A stretch of DNA of 64,000 nucleotides from Liolophura sinensis (Eukaryota > Mollusca > Polyplacophora > Chitonida > Chitonidae). The stretch spans positions 38,429,385-38,493,384 of the forward strand of contig NC_088295.1 in NCBI RefSeq assembly GCF_032854445.1, given 5' to 3'. The stretch's first letter is position 1. Each line of letters starts with the position of its first letter. Shown here one piece after another: positions 35,531 through 49,800 of the stretch. The notes under the pieces are model-generated. The model ran no database searches. It had not been told where the DNA came from and saw only the letters and a program-made list of their open reading frames with translations. Both the position numbers and the translations under genes were made by a program.

Positions 35531-38500
35531 GGGGGCGTTTTGTCCAACTTCTACAAAATCAAATGTGTTATGCCCTGTTTTGGACTTCGGCGACTTTCAG
35601 GCAAACGGGTGGTTATTCAGAAATGAAACTTGTTGGATGACATCAACTTCCAAGTCCGAACCGTTTTATCAGAGTTATTAATATGACGACTCAAACCGGT
35701 AGGTGACATGCATTGCCTCACCATATGTCCACACTAGCCAGCTTGTTTAAAACATTGTATAAGAATGACTATTATCTTCTTTATTGATTTCACTTTAACT
35801 GATCTGAGAAACGCAAAAGAATAATTTGCGTTTTAGTGTTTTCTATAATTATTAAACAGTAATATATAAATAAAGTCTTTTATTCATTTGAGTAAAACAC
35901 CTGTATCGTAAAGGATCTTTAAAAGTGGACAGTTTCGCTAGTCAAAATACATTTGCCTTTAACAATAACATTCATCTGGACCATGCTAAATTCCTTTCAG
36001 AGTTCTTGTCAGTGTTGTCTTTCTCAGACATAGACTTATTATCTGGTGTGCATCTTCCATTAATACTTTCGTTTATGGGCCTTCGTGAGTTACAATTGGT
36101 CAACCCATACATCAGCCAGCGCATTTCTGTACGTCCCTGTTTGGTTTTGGTAAAGGATAAGTCGATTAAATCTTACGTTTATATCATTTACTTATCGATA
36201 TTGTAGCCATTTGCAGCATATCTTGGCCTACCTAAACGTTGTTTGAAGATTTATTGAAAGCAGAACATTCATCGTAGTGTTTAAGTGGCAAGTTTTGTTA
36301 ATATTTAATACAGCAAAAGATAAAAAATGCTGGGCTAAGCCACACAGAGCTTTCGAGTTATATATGAGTCCTATATGAACCCTTCCTCCAGAAGGGACAG
36401 AAGAACTGAACAGAGAACATGACATAAACTTTCTTTTCTGCTTCTCAGTACGTAAGTAAAATTGTATTCTCGTATACTTTTGCCAGCGCGATCACTTAAA
36501 ATGCTAAAAACAAAGCTTTTTACCTATGCTACAAGTGTCAGTCACTAATAACATCTTGCGTCAGAACTGGCTGAATGCGGCATTTAGTAGTTAAAAGAAG
36601 GCGGGATGTTTGTTGCCTTTGTTAACCAAATTCAACGTATCAAAAGTTGGCATAAAACATAATCGAGTTTGTTTTATGTGACAATGCTTTGCAAAATATT
36701 AATAATGGCTTATTAATGCAGAAAGCGTACTCCATTCCTGTTCTGTTATCCCACTGTTTTCTACAAAAATACACCATAGGGTAATAAGAGTGGGCTAATG
36801 TAAGGGGTATCGCTTAGACAAACAATCTTTACCGTCTGAGCCGTGAGCGGATGTAAGGTAATAATATTAGCACTTGGGAATCATTCGGAGAAGTCTTCCA
36901 TTGAATTCGAATGAAGCGTGCTTTTGATGGTCTCGGGGCCTTTAATTGCAATCCTGGTATCACCATTTGCTGATATCAACAGATTTCCTTTCAATAGCAA
37001 AAATCCTTTAATACCTGTATTGGAAAGGCTTTAATTTCGCGCAGTTAAAGTCGTGATATGTGAGGAACTGTAGAAGTGACTGACGAACGAATTGTCTTTC
37101 GGCCATTGTAACAGGGGTGCTTTGTCACTCTTGGACCATTCTCCCAACTAACCTTCTCGGATTTCGAAAAACACGTACATTTCCGACTACGCAATCAGAC
37201 CAAAACAGAAAGAACGTCCACGAGTCCTTCCAGGATTGGCTGAGTAGGTGCAAGACAGGACATCTGAGAGTAATTAAGTCACACCAAATTGGAAGTTAGG
37301 ACGGAAAACATTTTTGTCCTTCAGACGAGACACGATGTAGTTTTTAAAACTGTCAATATCTTGCTAAGTAGATGACATAAAATCCTTCTTTAGAGGGGGT
37401 AAAAGTCCACAAAACGTGTCCAAGGATAGAAAACCTATATTCCAGGGCAGACAAGACAGATTATAGTTCAGAATCCCCCATCGTTGAGCAATTAACAACC
37501 CAAAGCAAAACAACTTAAGTTTAATAGGTTTTCCAGTCAAATAAGAGTTTTACTGCAGCAGAATATCCTTACGAACATTACAAATTTTCTTCATACTCAG
37601 CTGAAGTGAAAGACTTCTGGTTACTGTACTATAGACAAAATTTCAAACCAAGGACACTTTACAGTTAAGCGAGGCTGTGCAGTGTCTGTTTTTTTTTTCT
37701 TAAATTTTAAAACGTACTAAGTATTTTTGTACATTTACAGCTAGAAGTTTGATGTTCTCCATTTACGCTGATGTGTAATTCTTCTGAGGTTAAATCCCGA
37801 TTTCGTTTTGGCTCTCTTAACTCTGACTTGTCTGCCAGTAATCTCACTTTACCATGCTGGTCACACGTAGCTCTCAATAAGACAGGCTCTTTTCTTTGCC
37901 ACCATATCTGCCTTGCTGATATATGTGGACAAGCTGTTCCGAAAAGCCTCAGGTTTCAATGGGTCTACTTCTGAAGCTTTAAATCCCGGATGGCTTGACG
38001 CCAATAAAGTCTAATCTATGTGGTTGTATCTCTCGTCATACATTGACCGCACATCCACATCCACATTGCCCTTCCGTTTTGATTTCACCGATTTACTGTC
38101 ATGAGCAATTATTATTGGCATTTATCTGCGATCACTTATTAAGCGATTCAGTTCTGTTAACAAACCGCGATTTAAGCTTGGTGTAAAGTAATGCCTGCTA
38201 AAATTCAACAGAGACAAGCTGCATATGCTAATCTTGGATACAGATTTTGCTCAGAGACATAGATTTCTAAGGGTGGTCGAACAAACAAAAGGCAACCTTC
38301 GGCGGTTAGTTATTTCATGATAAAGTCGCAACTTATTACGTCATCCTAGACAAGTTGTTTTCTGGTACAAACACTAATGACAGACATATACCAAAGTGAC
38401 TTTAAATGATTAACGTTCTTGGCTGAGTAACGCGGGCCTTCTCACCATTCTAGACACCTAAAGCTGTCAGGTCATTTAAACACAGGGCTATTTTGGGCAC

Positions 38501-40205
38501 AACGACGTTATACCTTCAGCCACCCTGACTCGTGCAGTGGTTATATGCTATCAGTAGATATGTAGTTGTCGGCTTGACTTTATTGGCCGTAACCCGTAAT
38601 TCACTCTGGTGATATAGTCAGGGGTTTACTATGTGTTCCTAAGCCGACCGATCCAATTTCAGCCAGCTGAAATCATTGCGCTCTTGACTAAGTCAGATGG
38701 CCTATCCACTCCCTAACCGTTGTACAGACAGAGGGTCGTTGCTGACAAGGGTCAAGGCTTCTGAAACGCCCATTGCTCCACGGATCGAAACGAGCGATCG
38801 AACAACAGTGGGGGGGTCTTTGGTGCATTTGATGTTGGAAATCTTGTCGGTTACAAAACTGACGTGCTCTGTATGGTTGACAGATTGCTAAGCCAAGTGT
38901 TAAACAGCCATCCATCAACCCAGCGTGTCAACATCGTTAACTCCGTGGCACAGGTTACAGAGTTCAGTAAACCACAACGATAACATTCGCCTTTTGTTCT
39001 GTCGTGAAGATACAGCGTAGCACATGAGTTGGTCTCCCTTTCACATTACAGAACATGGGCCAAAGGATGGGCTTTGTCCTTGAATGCCTCTGGCATTCAC
39101 TCGGTGTCGTTAAACTTATACTACACAAGGAATGATTCCGTAATTTTGTCCGCTGCCTAAATTACTTCCAATTGGTTCGTCACCCATACTCACATCGCTG
39201 ACAATCAGAAACTGCTTCTACAGCTATTTCATTTATTTGATTGCAGTTCCTCAAGAACATTTCACTTATACGACGACAGGCAGCATCACAGTGTGAGGAA
39301 ACCTGTTAGAGCCCAGGAGAAACCCACGTTCATGCGCTGGTTGATGGCAGACCTTCCCACATACATCTGACCAGCGAGTGATTTGAGAGTTATAGGCCAA
39401 TGTGTTTCTTAATAAAGTCTTTTTGTGAGCAGTCTAATGGTGTGGCCATAATCAGAGGCAAAAGTCATAAAGTTTGTTTTGTATCGGACATCACGTGTAC
39501 AAATGTGACCAAAATGCTGTAGGATGATATCAAAGATCCTTAACTGCATCAACAAATGGCTAATACTTGCACAAATCAAATGGTTTTTAACTTTCTGACA
39601 GTAACATTTAACGACTTTAATTAAGCCCTAGTATGCGTCGTCATGAGGCTTGTGGCTTCCTCCTGGATGTAATCCAAAGAAATTACCTGCAGTCTTCGTT
39701 GTCAGTGGACTTAGTTGTCCACATACACTACTGAAATCAAAGGCTACTCACAGATATTGCACACAGGACAGACAACTTTCATGTAGATTGCGTTCAGCGT
39801 ATAATATATTGGGTGGCTTGTCTACTAGCCTGACAGGTTAAGAAGTCTATATATTGAGACAAACGAGACTGGCTAAGGCAGATTTTCGAAACGTACTTAT
39901 TCTGTCGCTGGGTTTCTTGATGAAAGAATCCGGAATGCCCAGAGAATACTCCTTCGAAAGAGTAGATGCTTGGTGGTGGGAGGTAGGTGCTTAATGGCCA
40001 GTCAAATTTCGACAACCGTGCTATATAAAAATTGTGATACCAAAAGTGATCTTTCTCAGTGCCAACACCCTTGTGAACGATTGTACAACCACTGCTGCCG
40101 GTATGCATTCTTCAACAAAACAGGAAGAGTATAAGACCAATTTAAACGAGCGAGTATGTGAAAATTTTGTAGCGTGTTTGTCCATGCGAGTTTCCTGGCA
40201 GTTCT
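35531..40205. repeat. Array unit U4 (about 4.7 kb, short form)
   Basis: Lacks the unit-start and 41-codon-frame blocks and about 2 kb of the middle segment: at about 37500-37740 it passes from sequence like U2 20760 to sequence like U2 23050. U6 has a similar short middle (about 55930-56330). Remaining landmarks are in standard order. Confidence 0.82.
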
Positions 40206-40730
40206 TTATATTAACAATGTAAATATGGCACATAGATGGGGAATTTCATGGCGAAGAGCATTGTGGAGAACAAATGAGCCCTCAAAATATCCTTCGTTTA
40301 TTCGCTTGGCAATAGTACACTCCTAAACAGATTATGCTGCTCCCTTCATGGTATAGCAATCAATAAAAAGAGCAACACCGGAGATAATACTTCTTTTACA
40401 CGCCTATTTGTCGTCTCTGATAGCTTTTCGCTGGAACCTTCATACGTAGTGGTTAGTATGATGAATTGCAATTATTACAAGTACTGTTTTGGAGGCTTTT
40501 TTCAACTTCGACAAAATAATGACCGTGTTATGCCCTGTTTTGGACTTCGACGCCTTTCCAGAAGGGAAAACGGGTGATTATTCTGAGATAACTTCAACCT
40601 TCAAGTCCGAATTTTCGATAGCTTCGCCCATCTTTAACAAAGTTGTAATCTTTTCTATGTTACTGGGATTTTTATAGCTATTTTTCTGATGGCTCAAACC
40701 GGCAGGGGACATGTATTGCCCTCACTATAT

Positions 40731-41321
40731 CGGGTGGGCATAAAAAATAGGCCGTACTTTGACACACAATATCTCCGAAACCCTCTTACATCAGCTTCTA
40801 AAAATTTATACACTCAAAAGCCATTATGTCCTTAAGATACAGACCAAATTTCAATTTCATCCATTAAGATTTCTGTTCATGGGACCAAAATTAAAATAGA
40901 GTCAAAAACGCATTTTCCGGGCATTTCAGAATGACGTTCTACCTTGTTTCCTTGAAAATTGATCAATTGATCCTCCATCTTCTCGGTAGACGGCGCGCAA
41001 ACGTTTCTTCCATGAACTAATTGAGTGCTGAATCTCCTAAAGAGTAATTTTATCCAGCAGTCCTTGATGCGTGTCACACAGGTGCAGCGCGCACTCTACT
41101 CATGACACCTGACCGGTGATGCAATGTGGGTTACCGGAACGTGCGTTTTTGAGGCTATGTTTTCATTTTAATCCTGTGTACAAACTACTTAAGCTATGAC
41201 TGAAAACTGGTCAGTCTATTAACAAATCATGCCATTTGAATGTCTAAAGTTTGAAAGGGTTTGAACAAACGATAATGGAGCAATGCAGCATAAAAGTACG
41301 GCCCATCTTTATGCCCACCCG
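40731..41321. mobile_element. MITE-like element with ~31-bp terminal inverted repeats
   Basis: Begins CGGGTGGGCATAAA and ends TTTATGCCCACCCG. The inverted similarity continues through GGCCGTACTTT on both sides with a short mismatch. Other units read straight through the site (CACTATATATCC in U1 at about 13300), so the insertion is clear. The target is an AT run, so the target duplication cannot be fixed (TA up to ATAT). At 591 bp it is non-autonomous. A 66-codon minus-strand frame inside (40877-41077) has no recognisable transposase motif. DNA-transposon superfamily unassigned. Confidence 0.88.
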
Positions 41322-43655
41322 ATATATACATATTAGCCTACTAGTTTAACTTAGTTTATCACATTGTATCTTCTGTACTGAATACCACATTCACTGAAAT
41401 GAGAAACGCCAAAAAATAATTTGCGTATTATTGTTTTCCATAACTGTTAAGCACTAATACGCACATAAATGCCTCCTGTCACTGCACCCTGGAAATAAGG
41501 AACCTTTGAAAGTAAACTGTTTCGTTGGTCAAAATACATTCGCCTTTCATAATAACATTCGTCTCGACCATGCTAAATTCCTGCCAAAGGACTCTAATGT
41601 AGATCCTGTCAGTGTTGTCTTTCGCAGACCTATACTGATGATGTGGTGCGCATCGTCAATTAATACTTTCGTTTATGGGCCACCGTCAGTTACAGATGGT
41701 CAACCCATACATCAGCATATGTGTTTCTGTACGTCCCATGCAATATCGATAATTCGCGACCGTTTTTGGTACAGGATAAGTCAAACCAAATTTAACGTTT
41801 ATATCTCTGTAGACATCAAGCAAAGAATTATTACTGTCGTAAAGCGTTGTTAAATGGCAATGGAAAAAATTATTTTTACTTTTCGATGTAAAGTTATTGC
41901 CATTTGAAGCCTATCTTGGCCTACCTAAGCTATGAGTTATGGAAAGATGAACATTCAACGTAGTGTCCAAGTTTTGTTAACATTCCATATAGCAATAGAT
42001 AAAAAGTGCTGTTTTAAGCCACACAGAGGCTTAGAGTTTATCTTATGTCAACCCTTCCCCCAGAAGGGAAGAACTGAACAGAGAATATGAGATAAACTTT
42101 CTTTGCTCCTCAGCACAGATGAGAAGACTCTCTTTTACTTCTGCGTTAATCCCCAAGCATTCACTTACTAACCCTTTTGCTTCTTCTGGAGTAACCACTT
42201 AAAATGCTAAAATCCAAGCTTTTTATCTATACTACAAGTGTCAGTCACTAATAACATCTTGCGTCAGAACTGGCTGCATGATGTTTGTGGCATTACTGAG
42301 CAAAACTCAACGTATCAAAGGCTGGCATAAAACATAATCGAGTGTCTTGGATGTGGCAATACTTTGTAACATATTAACAATGGCATATTGTTACAAAACA
42401 TTTGCCCCATATTTTTTTGTTTTCATGTTCTACTGTTTATGCCACTGTTTCCTAAAGCAACACATCAGACGTTCAATAGACTTAGCTAATGTAAGAGGTA
42501 TCGTATAGACAAACAATCCATACCGTCTGAACCGTGAGGGGATGTAAGGCAATAATATTAGCACTTAGGAATCATTCGGAGAGCGCTTCCATTGGAGTCG
42601 AATGAAACGTGCCTCTGACAGTCTCGGGCCCTTTAATTGCAATCCGGATTCCATTTTTGGGTCACGGTTTCGAACTTCCTATTGACTTGTTATTGTCTCT
42701 CAGCTAAAGCGGCACGCTGACTTTAGCACAATCCTTCCAGGACGACCATTTAGCTGCCTTCATTTGCTCATATCAACAGATCCCCTTTCAATAGCGAAAA
42801 TCCTTTAATACCTGTATTGGAAAGGCTTTAATTTCGCGCAGATAAAGTCGTGATTTGTACAGGACTGTAGCAGTGACTGCCAAATATATTGTCTGTCGGC
42901 AATTGTAACTAGGAGGGTATGTAAACCTTAAACCATTCTTCCGACTAACCTTCTCGGATGTCGAAAAACAAGTACATTTCCAACAAGCAATCAGACCGAA
43001 ATAGATAAGGCGTTCACGAGTCCTTCCAGGATTGGCTGAGTAGGTGCAAGACAGGACATTTGAGAGTAATGAAGTGAAACTGAATTGGACGGTGGGATAG
43101 AAAACATTTAATGTCCTTCAGACGAGACACGGTATAGTTTTTAAAACTGTCAATGTCCTGGTAATTAGATGAGATAAAATTCTTCTTCAGAGAATTGAAA
43201 ATCCAGTAAATGTATCTTAGTTGAAAACCTTTATTCCAGACCAGACATGTCAGATTATGTTCAGAACTCTCCAGTGTTCAGCAATTCATTTACTGAGAAG
43301 TCCTGTTTGCCCATTCCCACCCAAACCCACTTCTGCCTCAATCGCAATGCCCAAAGTCAACCCCAAAAGATAACATTCAAACTGTGTTTAAATTGTTTTA
43401 CTCTATCAGAAAATCTGTTTAAAATTTCTTTCCCATTCAGCCGTGGTGATTAGTTCTAAGTCAATACCCTTTAAAACATGTACACCAGTTTACACATGTA
43501 TACATAATAACTTGCTGCAAATCTGTAATTTAAATATTAGACCATGATATTTGTCTGTTTAAAGAAAGTTACAGGAAAAATAATCAGATCAGATTGGTCA
43601 CCCTGTAAAGATTGAGGATCACTGCTTATGTATGACGTAGATTAATTATAGTTAA

Positions 43656-44150
43656 AACTTTATCCCCTTGTCACCCTAATTCGTAATGGTAAATCGTATC
43701 GAAAGAATAGTTGATTGTCTTTGTGTGTGCTTGTGTCATAAATTGAACGTGGCTGTAGTTCCGGCCCCAGAATCACGAATTGATCTTAGACCTAAGTCAG
43801 GCTTAGTGTGGTATTTTCAATGAGGTCAGAAATAGGCCGGTAATTGTCATTTTTGTCATGAAGATCTACGGCAATTCTTTGTAATAAAATAAAAAAATGC
43901 CATTTAACACACAAAGAATGCTAGATTTCATTGTTCAAAATGTATATACCTACACAGCTAAGGATTCATTCACCGAACACAACGAACTATTTCAAGCGAA
44001 AACTATGGATTGGACGTCATGGATACCCTCTGGGTCCCAAAAGAACACAATAAACTACAAAGTTTTGAAAGCATTTTACACGGTTGAAAAATATACTGGT
44101 CACATCTAATATATATTCCATTTTATTGTTTTCGCTGCCTTTAATAAAAA
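43656..44150. other. U5-specific sequence replacing unit sequence
   Basis: Between landmarks that match U2 near 21125 and 21500, U5 carries about 180 bp without a counterpart (about 43660-43845), including CCCCAGAATCACGAATTGAT, and then sequence at 43900-44150 that does not align to U2 or U3. A 70-codon plus-strand frame (43897-44109) lies here. It is unique to U5 and not recognised. Probably an unrecognised insertion plus divergence. Confidence 0.45.
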
Positions 44151-47100
44151 GTTTGGGTTAGGTCTAAGACAGCGTAGAGTCCAAAAAACAGTTAAACCTT
44201 CATCAAAATCCTCAGAGATACGAGTTTTAAAACTGGGCACTCTCAGTAATTCGACATCACGTTTCTGGTTTCTTTGATTGCAACATATCGTTTTCCAGAT
44301 GTGACAGGTTACCCATCGCGCTTCGGTCTGCCATACTTGCTGGAGTAAACCTCCGCTAACACAAATCCCTATACGTTTGTATGTACTTAAAAGTTGGTGA
44401 GCACTGATTCACAATTTAGCATTGAACGACATCTTTTCCTATGAAGGAAATATGCTTCTTGTCAACTTTTATCGACAGAGGGGCAAATAACACAACAAAT
44501 CGCAAAAGTCTCACGGTGGAGTGAAACTCCCCGTGGCATTTTAGGATTTTATTCAGGAACGCATCAACACTGTTCCCGGAATCATTGTCAGTGGTCATCG
44601 GAGAGTGATAGCCTTCCATCCTCGCTATACTCCTACTTCCCTACTATTGAGGTTAATATAACATCAATCATTAGAGTGATCCGTACCGCACAGTCAGGAT
44701 GACGGCGTCATTTGGGCACAAGATTTCCATAAACAAAACATCAGAATTAATAATAGGATAACAAGCGAAAGACCCACAAAGCTGTGTTAAGACAAAAGGA
44801 ACTTTCTTGGATTACAGGACCCATGTTCATTGAAAGGAAAAACGATCAGTAATTTAAAATAATCCTTAAGGTAAATTTTCACCAAAACGTAGGTTGCGGA
44901 CGGAATCCAAAAATATGCATTGTCTATTGTCTATTAGCTAGTGGTTTCGCAGGCATTACAGGAAATCAGGAGAGTTGACTCAGACCAAGACATTATCTTA
45001 AATGGTACGTGGTAAGAGGTGAATTACAATTTTAACTGTTAACTGTCAATGCTAAATCTGCAATTCAAACCACATAGGTACTTGTTGGGATCATATTCAT
45101 GTAGTGCTGTTGTTGTTGTGTCAAGAGAAACACAGAAACTTAGGAAACACATACCTCCTGTAAGACACTGGTTTCTGTCAAAGTCGACGACAGAAATTTA
45201 CGCATGAAAAGTTTCCTTTGTGCAATGCCACACATGTTACTCTATGCTGTCGCCTAAATATAAATGGATAACCGCTAAATCTGGACCACTTGAGTCTCAT
45301 GGGATGACGTCCGAATGGTTGACTGTTTTTCTTCTTAAGACTCAAAACTACCGAATCCTCAACACGGCTATCTATATCTTTCTACACGTCCATACAAGAT
45401 TTCATCCGTGTGAAATACAGCGATGATATATTAGACAGACTTGCGCTGATCCAGGTCATCAAATCGTTACAACACGTTCACGTGATCATGTCCGGTGCGA
45501 GACCAAAGCTAATAATTTTGTTCACCGTCGTGTTTAACTGTTACGCAAACCTCGTGTTCATGTTTGCGTAAACATGCAGCGGAAATGCACCGTAAAAAGA
45601 TCCCCACTATTCGTAAAATATCCGTAAGTTAAACTTTTAAGTAGACTGAATAGTTTACTTTTGACGCCCAAGAAATTCAGACAAATATCATCTTCTGGTA
45701 CCAGAAGGAAGCCCTGTGTCGCCTTTTCGAAGTATTTTGGTGGAACTAGGAACTGGCCTCAAATATATGAAGGGACTCGAGACTTAAATCAAGATTGCAT
45801 GTGCACTGAAAGAGATAATGAGCAAAGGAAAGAACTCATATTGTTGTTTGGTACATTGTTTTACTGTAAAGAATCGATGCAAACATTTTAAACTACCTAC
45901 AGCGAAAGAGTTTAATGGAAGCAGTGTTTTGCTTACTTTTTATTTTAAATAAAAACTTACAAGTATTTCAGTACATTTACTGTTTCCAGCTTGATGTTCT
46001 CCATTTATGCTGACGTGTAGTTCTTCTGAGGTTAAATCCATGCTTATTTTTGGCTGTCTCTGACTTGGCTGACAGTAATCTCACTTTGACATGCTGGTCA
46101 CGCGTAACTCTCAATGAGACAGGCTCTTTTCTTTGCCACTATGTCTGCGTTGCTGATATATGTGGACAAGCTATTCCGAAAGCCTCGGGCTTCAATGAAT
46201 CTACATCTGAAGTTTTAAATCCCGAATCACTTGACGATAGTAAACTCTAATTCATGTGGCTTTCTGACGTCATATATTCGGCGCTGTTTTTCTGCCTTTT
46301 GTAATATAGGACATTTGTAATATGTGCAGACAATACCGGTGCACTACGATATTTTTTCGAAATATTTGTACAGTCGAAAAATTGAAAGCAATGTTGTGAC
46401 AAGTAATTAAAGTGACGAAACTCTGCATTTCTGACCACAGATTACACATCCCGAAAATTGCCTTTCCCTTTTGATTTCACCGAATTACTGTCATGATCAG
46501 TGATTATTGTCATTTATCTACGATCACTGATTATGCCATTGAGCTCTGTTAACATGTGCGTGTGTTGGAACAAACCTGGATGTAAGCTTGATGTAAAGAA
46601 AACCCTCTGTAAGCATCCAACAGAGACAAGCTGAATCTGTTAAACTTGGATTGAGATTTTGTTCAGAGACGATTTTTGGCTGTTGTTAATTTCTCGCGAA
46701 GTTACAACTTGTTACGTCGCGGTAGACAAGTTCTCTTCTGATATAAGCACTTCTGACAGACATATACCAAGATGACTTTAAATCAGTAATGTTCTTGGCT
46801 GAATAACGAAGATCTTCTCACAGTTCAAGGCACCTAAATCTATCAGGTCATTTAAACACAGGGCTATTTTGGGCACAACAACGTCATACCTTTCAGCCAC
46901 CCTGATTCCTGCCGTGGTAATATGTCATCAGTAGATATGTAGTTGTCGGCTTGACTTTATTGGCCGTAACCCGTTGGGACGTCATGCTTGATCAGTTAGG
47001 ATAGGTAATCCGCTCTGGTGGTATAGTCAGGGGTTTACTATGTGTCCTCAAGCCGATCGATCCAATTTCACCAAGCTGAAATCATCGTGCACTTGGCTAA

Positions 47101-47181
47101 GTCACCTACAGTATCCAATCCATAACCGTTGTACAGACAGAGGGTTGTTGCTGACAAGGGTCAAAACTACTGAGTCTCCCA

Positions 47182-47391
47182 TTGCACCAAGGATCGAAAC
47201 GAGCAATAGACCAACGGGGGGGGGGGGGGGTGTTTGGTGCATTTGATGCTGGGAAGCTTTACAAAAGTGATGTGTTCTGTTTGGTGGACAGATTGCTAAG
47301 CAAAGTGTTAAACAGCCATCCATCAACCCAGCGTGTCAACATCGTTAACTCCTTGGCACAGGTTACAGAGTTCAGTAAACCACAAAAATAA
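47182..47391 (+). pseudogene. Recurring frame ending near a shared stop, U5 copy
   Basis: The downstream half, from a Val-Asp-Arg-Leu-Leu motif through His-Pro-Ser-Thr-Gln and Val-Asn-Ile to Val-Thr-Glu-Phe-Ser, is readable in the same frame in U3 (to about 34417), U4 (to about 38982) and U5, each closing within a codon or so of the others. U1 and U2 keep the middle but run on. Replacements are often conservative (Phe/Val, Met/Val/Leu). In U5 the frame passes through 15 consecutive G (47216-47230), where units differ in G number, so the upstream frame is not consistent. An ancestral coding end is possible; chance is not excluded. Confidence 0.22.
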
Positions 47392-49424
47392 CATTCGCCT
47401 TTTGTTCTGTCGTGAAGATACAGCGTAGCACAAGAGTTGGTCTCCCTTTCACATTGCAGAACATGGGCCAAAGGATGGGCTTTGTCCTTGAATGCCTCTG
47501 GCATTCACTCGGTGTCGTTAAACTTATACTACACAAGGAGTAATTCCGTAATTTTGTCCGCTGCCTAAATTTCTTCCAATTGGTTCGTCACCCATACTCA
47601 CATCGCTGACAATCAGAAACTGCTTCTACAGCTATTTCATTTATTTGATTGCAGTTCCTCAAGAACATTTCATTTATACGACGACAGGCAGCATTATAGT
47701 GGGAGGAAACCAGTTAGAAACCCACGTTCATGCGCTGGTTGAAGGCAGACCTTCCCACATACATCTGACCAGCGATTTGAGAGTTATAGGCCAATATGTT
47801 TCTTACTAAAGACTTTTTGTTAACAGTCTATTGGTGTGGCCATAATCAGAGGCAAAAGTTTGTTACCAATGTGACAAAAATGTTGTAGGAGGATATCCAA
47901 GATCTTTAACTTCATCAACAAATGGTTGATACTGGCAGAAAATCAAATGATTTTGACTTCCTGACAATAACGTTTGTCAATTAGTCTAAAGTATAATAAG
48001 ATTAAGAGTCGCTGTCACATGTCAATGTACATGTTTCGGTTTTCACTGCTTCTCTTTGCAAGATTCCATCGTATTTTCGTACTTTTCGTACTTTTTGTAC
48101 TTTCTTAGTTCTTTGGTGATTTGTGTTGTACCTCGTTTTGGGGAATTGGCCTTGCGATTATTCGCCCTGAAAGTGCTTATTGGCTGACGGCTGGTATACA
48201 AATGTCTGTTTCGACGCTCAGATTCAGTTCGTTTTCACTGAAACCTTGTAGCTGATCTAGATCAGCAAAATCCATTAAAACAAAGTGGGCCAAGAAAATA
48301 GAAATCAGTACGTTGAATCTTCCAAAGGGGGTCCAAAGCCTCGGGGATAACGTGGAAAAATAATTCATCACATTGATGAGGATAAACTGATAAGTCGAAA
48401 GAGCAATCCTGTAACAAATGTCCGCGGGTAGGCTCCGCTGACTGACCCCTCTTGGCCTTTGAGAACAACTGGTGTACAAGTAAGGTTTAAAACGGATTCG
48501 TGTGGTACTTTCTCTCATCAGTTAGAGCTTAATATCGGTCATGTTGAAATTTGGATACTTTTGTGTTATGTACGATTTGAAATTTAGTTAAGTCCTAGTA
48601 TTCGACGTCATGAGGCTTGTGGCTTCCTCCTGGATGGAATCTGAAGAAATTACCTCCAGTTTTCATCGTCACATGACTTGGCTGTCCACTAAAATTAAAG
48701 GTTACTAACAGACACTACTCAGAGGACAGACAACTTTCATGTAGATTGCGTTTAGCGTTTAATACATTAAGTGGCTAGTCTACTAGCCTGAGAGGTTAGG
48801 AGGTTTAAATATATTAAGAGTGAAGAGGCTGGCTATGGAAGATTTTCGAGACGTCGTTTAAATGGTCAGGTATAAGATAAGTATTTAATGATGTTAGGTC
48901 TAGGGTATTTACCACACCGTGTAACACGCTTTATACATGCTTGTAAATAGTCCTGGCAGTTTGATTAACACAACTGAAGGCTACCGCTAGCCTTTGGATG
49001 ATTTGTTCATTTTAACAAGTGTTTAAAGCCATATTCTCCCGCTAGACTTCTAGATAAGGAAAACTGGAATGACCAGAGAACACTCTCAAATGAGTGGAGG
49101 CTTGGAGGTGGTGGTGGTGGTGGGAGTCGGGGTGCTCAATAACCAGTCAAATGTCGAAAAATCGTGCTATATAAAAATTGTGATAGCAAAAGTTATCTTA
49201 CCCAGTGTCCAAACCATCGTGGCCTTTAACAATTGTTCAACCACTGCTGGTGGTATGCATTCTTCTACAAGACAGTAAGAATGTAAGATCAGTTTAACTA
49301 ATGAAAGTCATCTGGTAATTACCTTTAGAAGCAAACGACGATGATGCAACAAAGACCTTTCCTGTCCATAGATTTGATTTATTTCAACCATTCGCGGTCA
49401 CGGGGCCGACTTCCAGGACAGACA

Positions 49425-49800
49425 ACTAAAAACAAAACCTGAGACAGTGACTGAAGAAATTTAACATGAAACACAAATATAAGCCATCACAGCTAATATA
49501 TGTTGAATGCTATCCTGAATAATGCTGAATAATCCAAAACAGAGACGTCAATCAATGACACGTATTGCAGATATTCCGGAGAATTTACAGCCAGTTTCTA
49601 AACAGTTGACCCCATGAGAATTTTCTGAAACACCGACCCCATGATGATTTCCTCGTGCGAAATTCCGAACAATCTGACAATGCGAGTTTTCCAGCCTGTA
49701 TGCATCGGAAATCCAGCACTCTGACAACTGAGCTATAGGAAAATCCCACTAGATACTTCCAGCACAAGTGCTGAAAAGTGATTTTATTGCTCAAGTGATA
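49425..49800 (+). repeat. Long inverted repeat, left arm
   Basis: Runs from AACCTGAGACAGTGACTGAA to ATTTTATTGCTCAAGTGATA. The reverse complement at 51322-51690 matches over about 310 bp with only a few single-base changes and one 7-bp gap, about 98% by eye, and more loosely at the outer end. This is the unit-end segment of U5. Confidence 0.93.

Noticed and set aside
43897-44109. 70-codon plus-strand frame in U5
   Set aside because: Balanced composition but absent from every other unit, with no recognisable motif; kept only as part of the U5-specific sequence.
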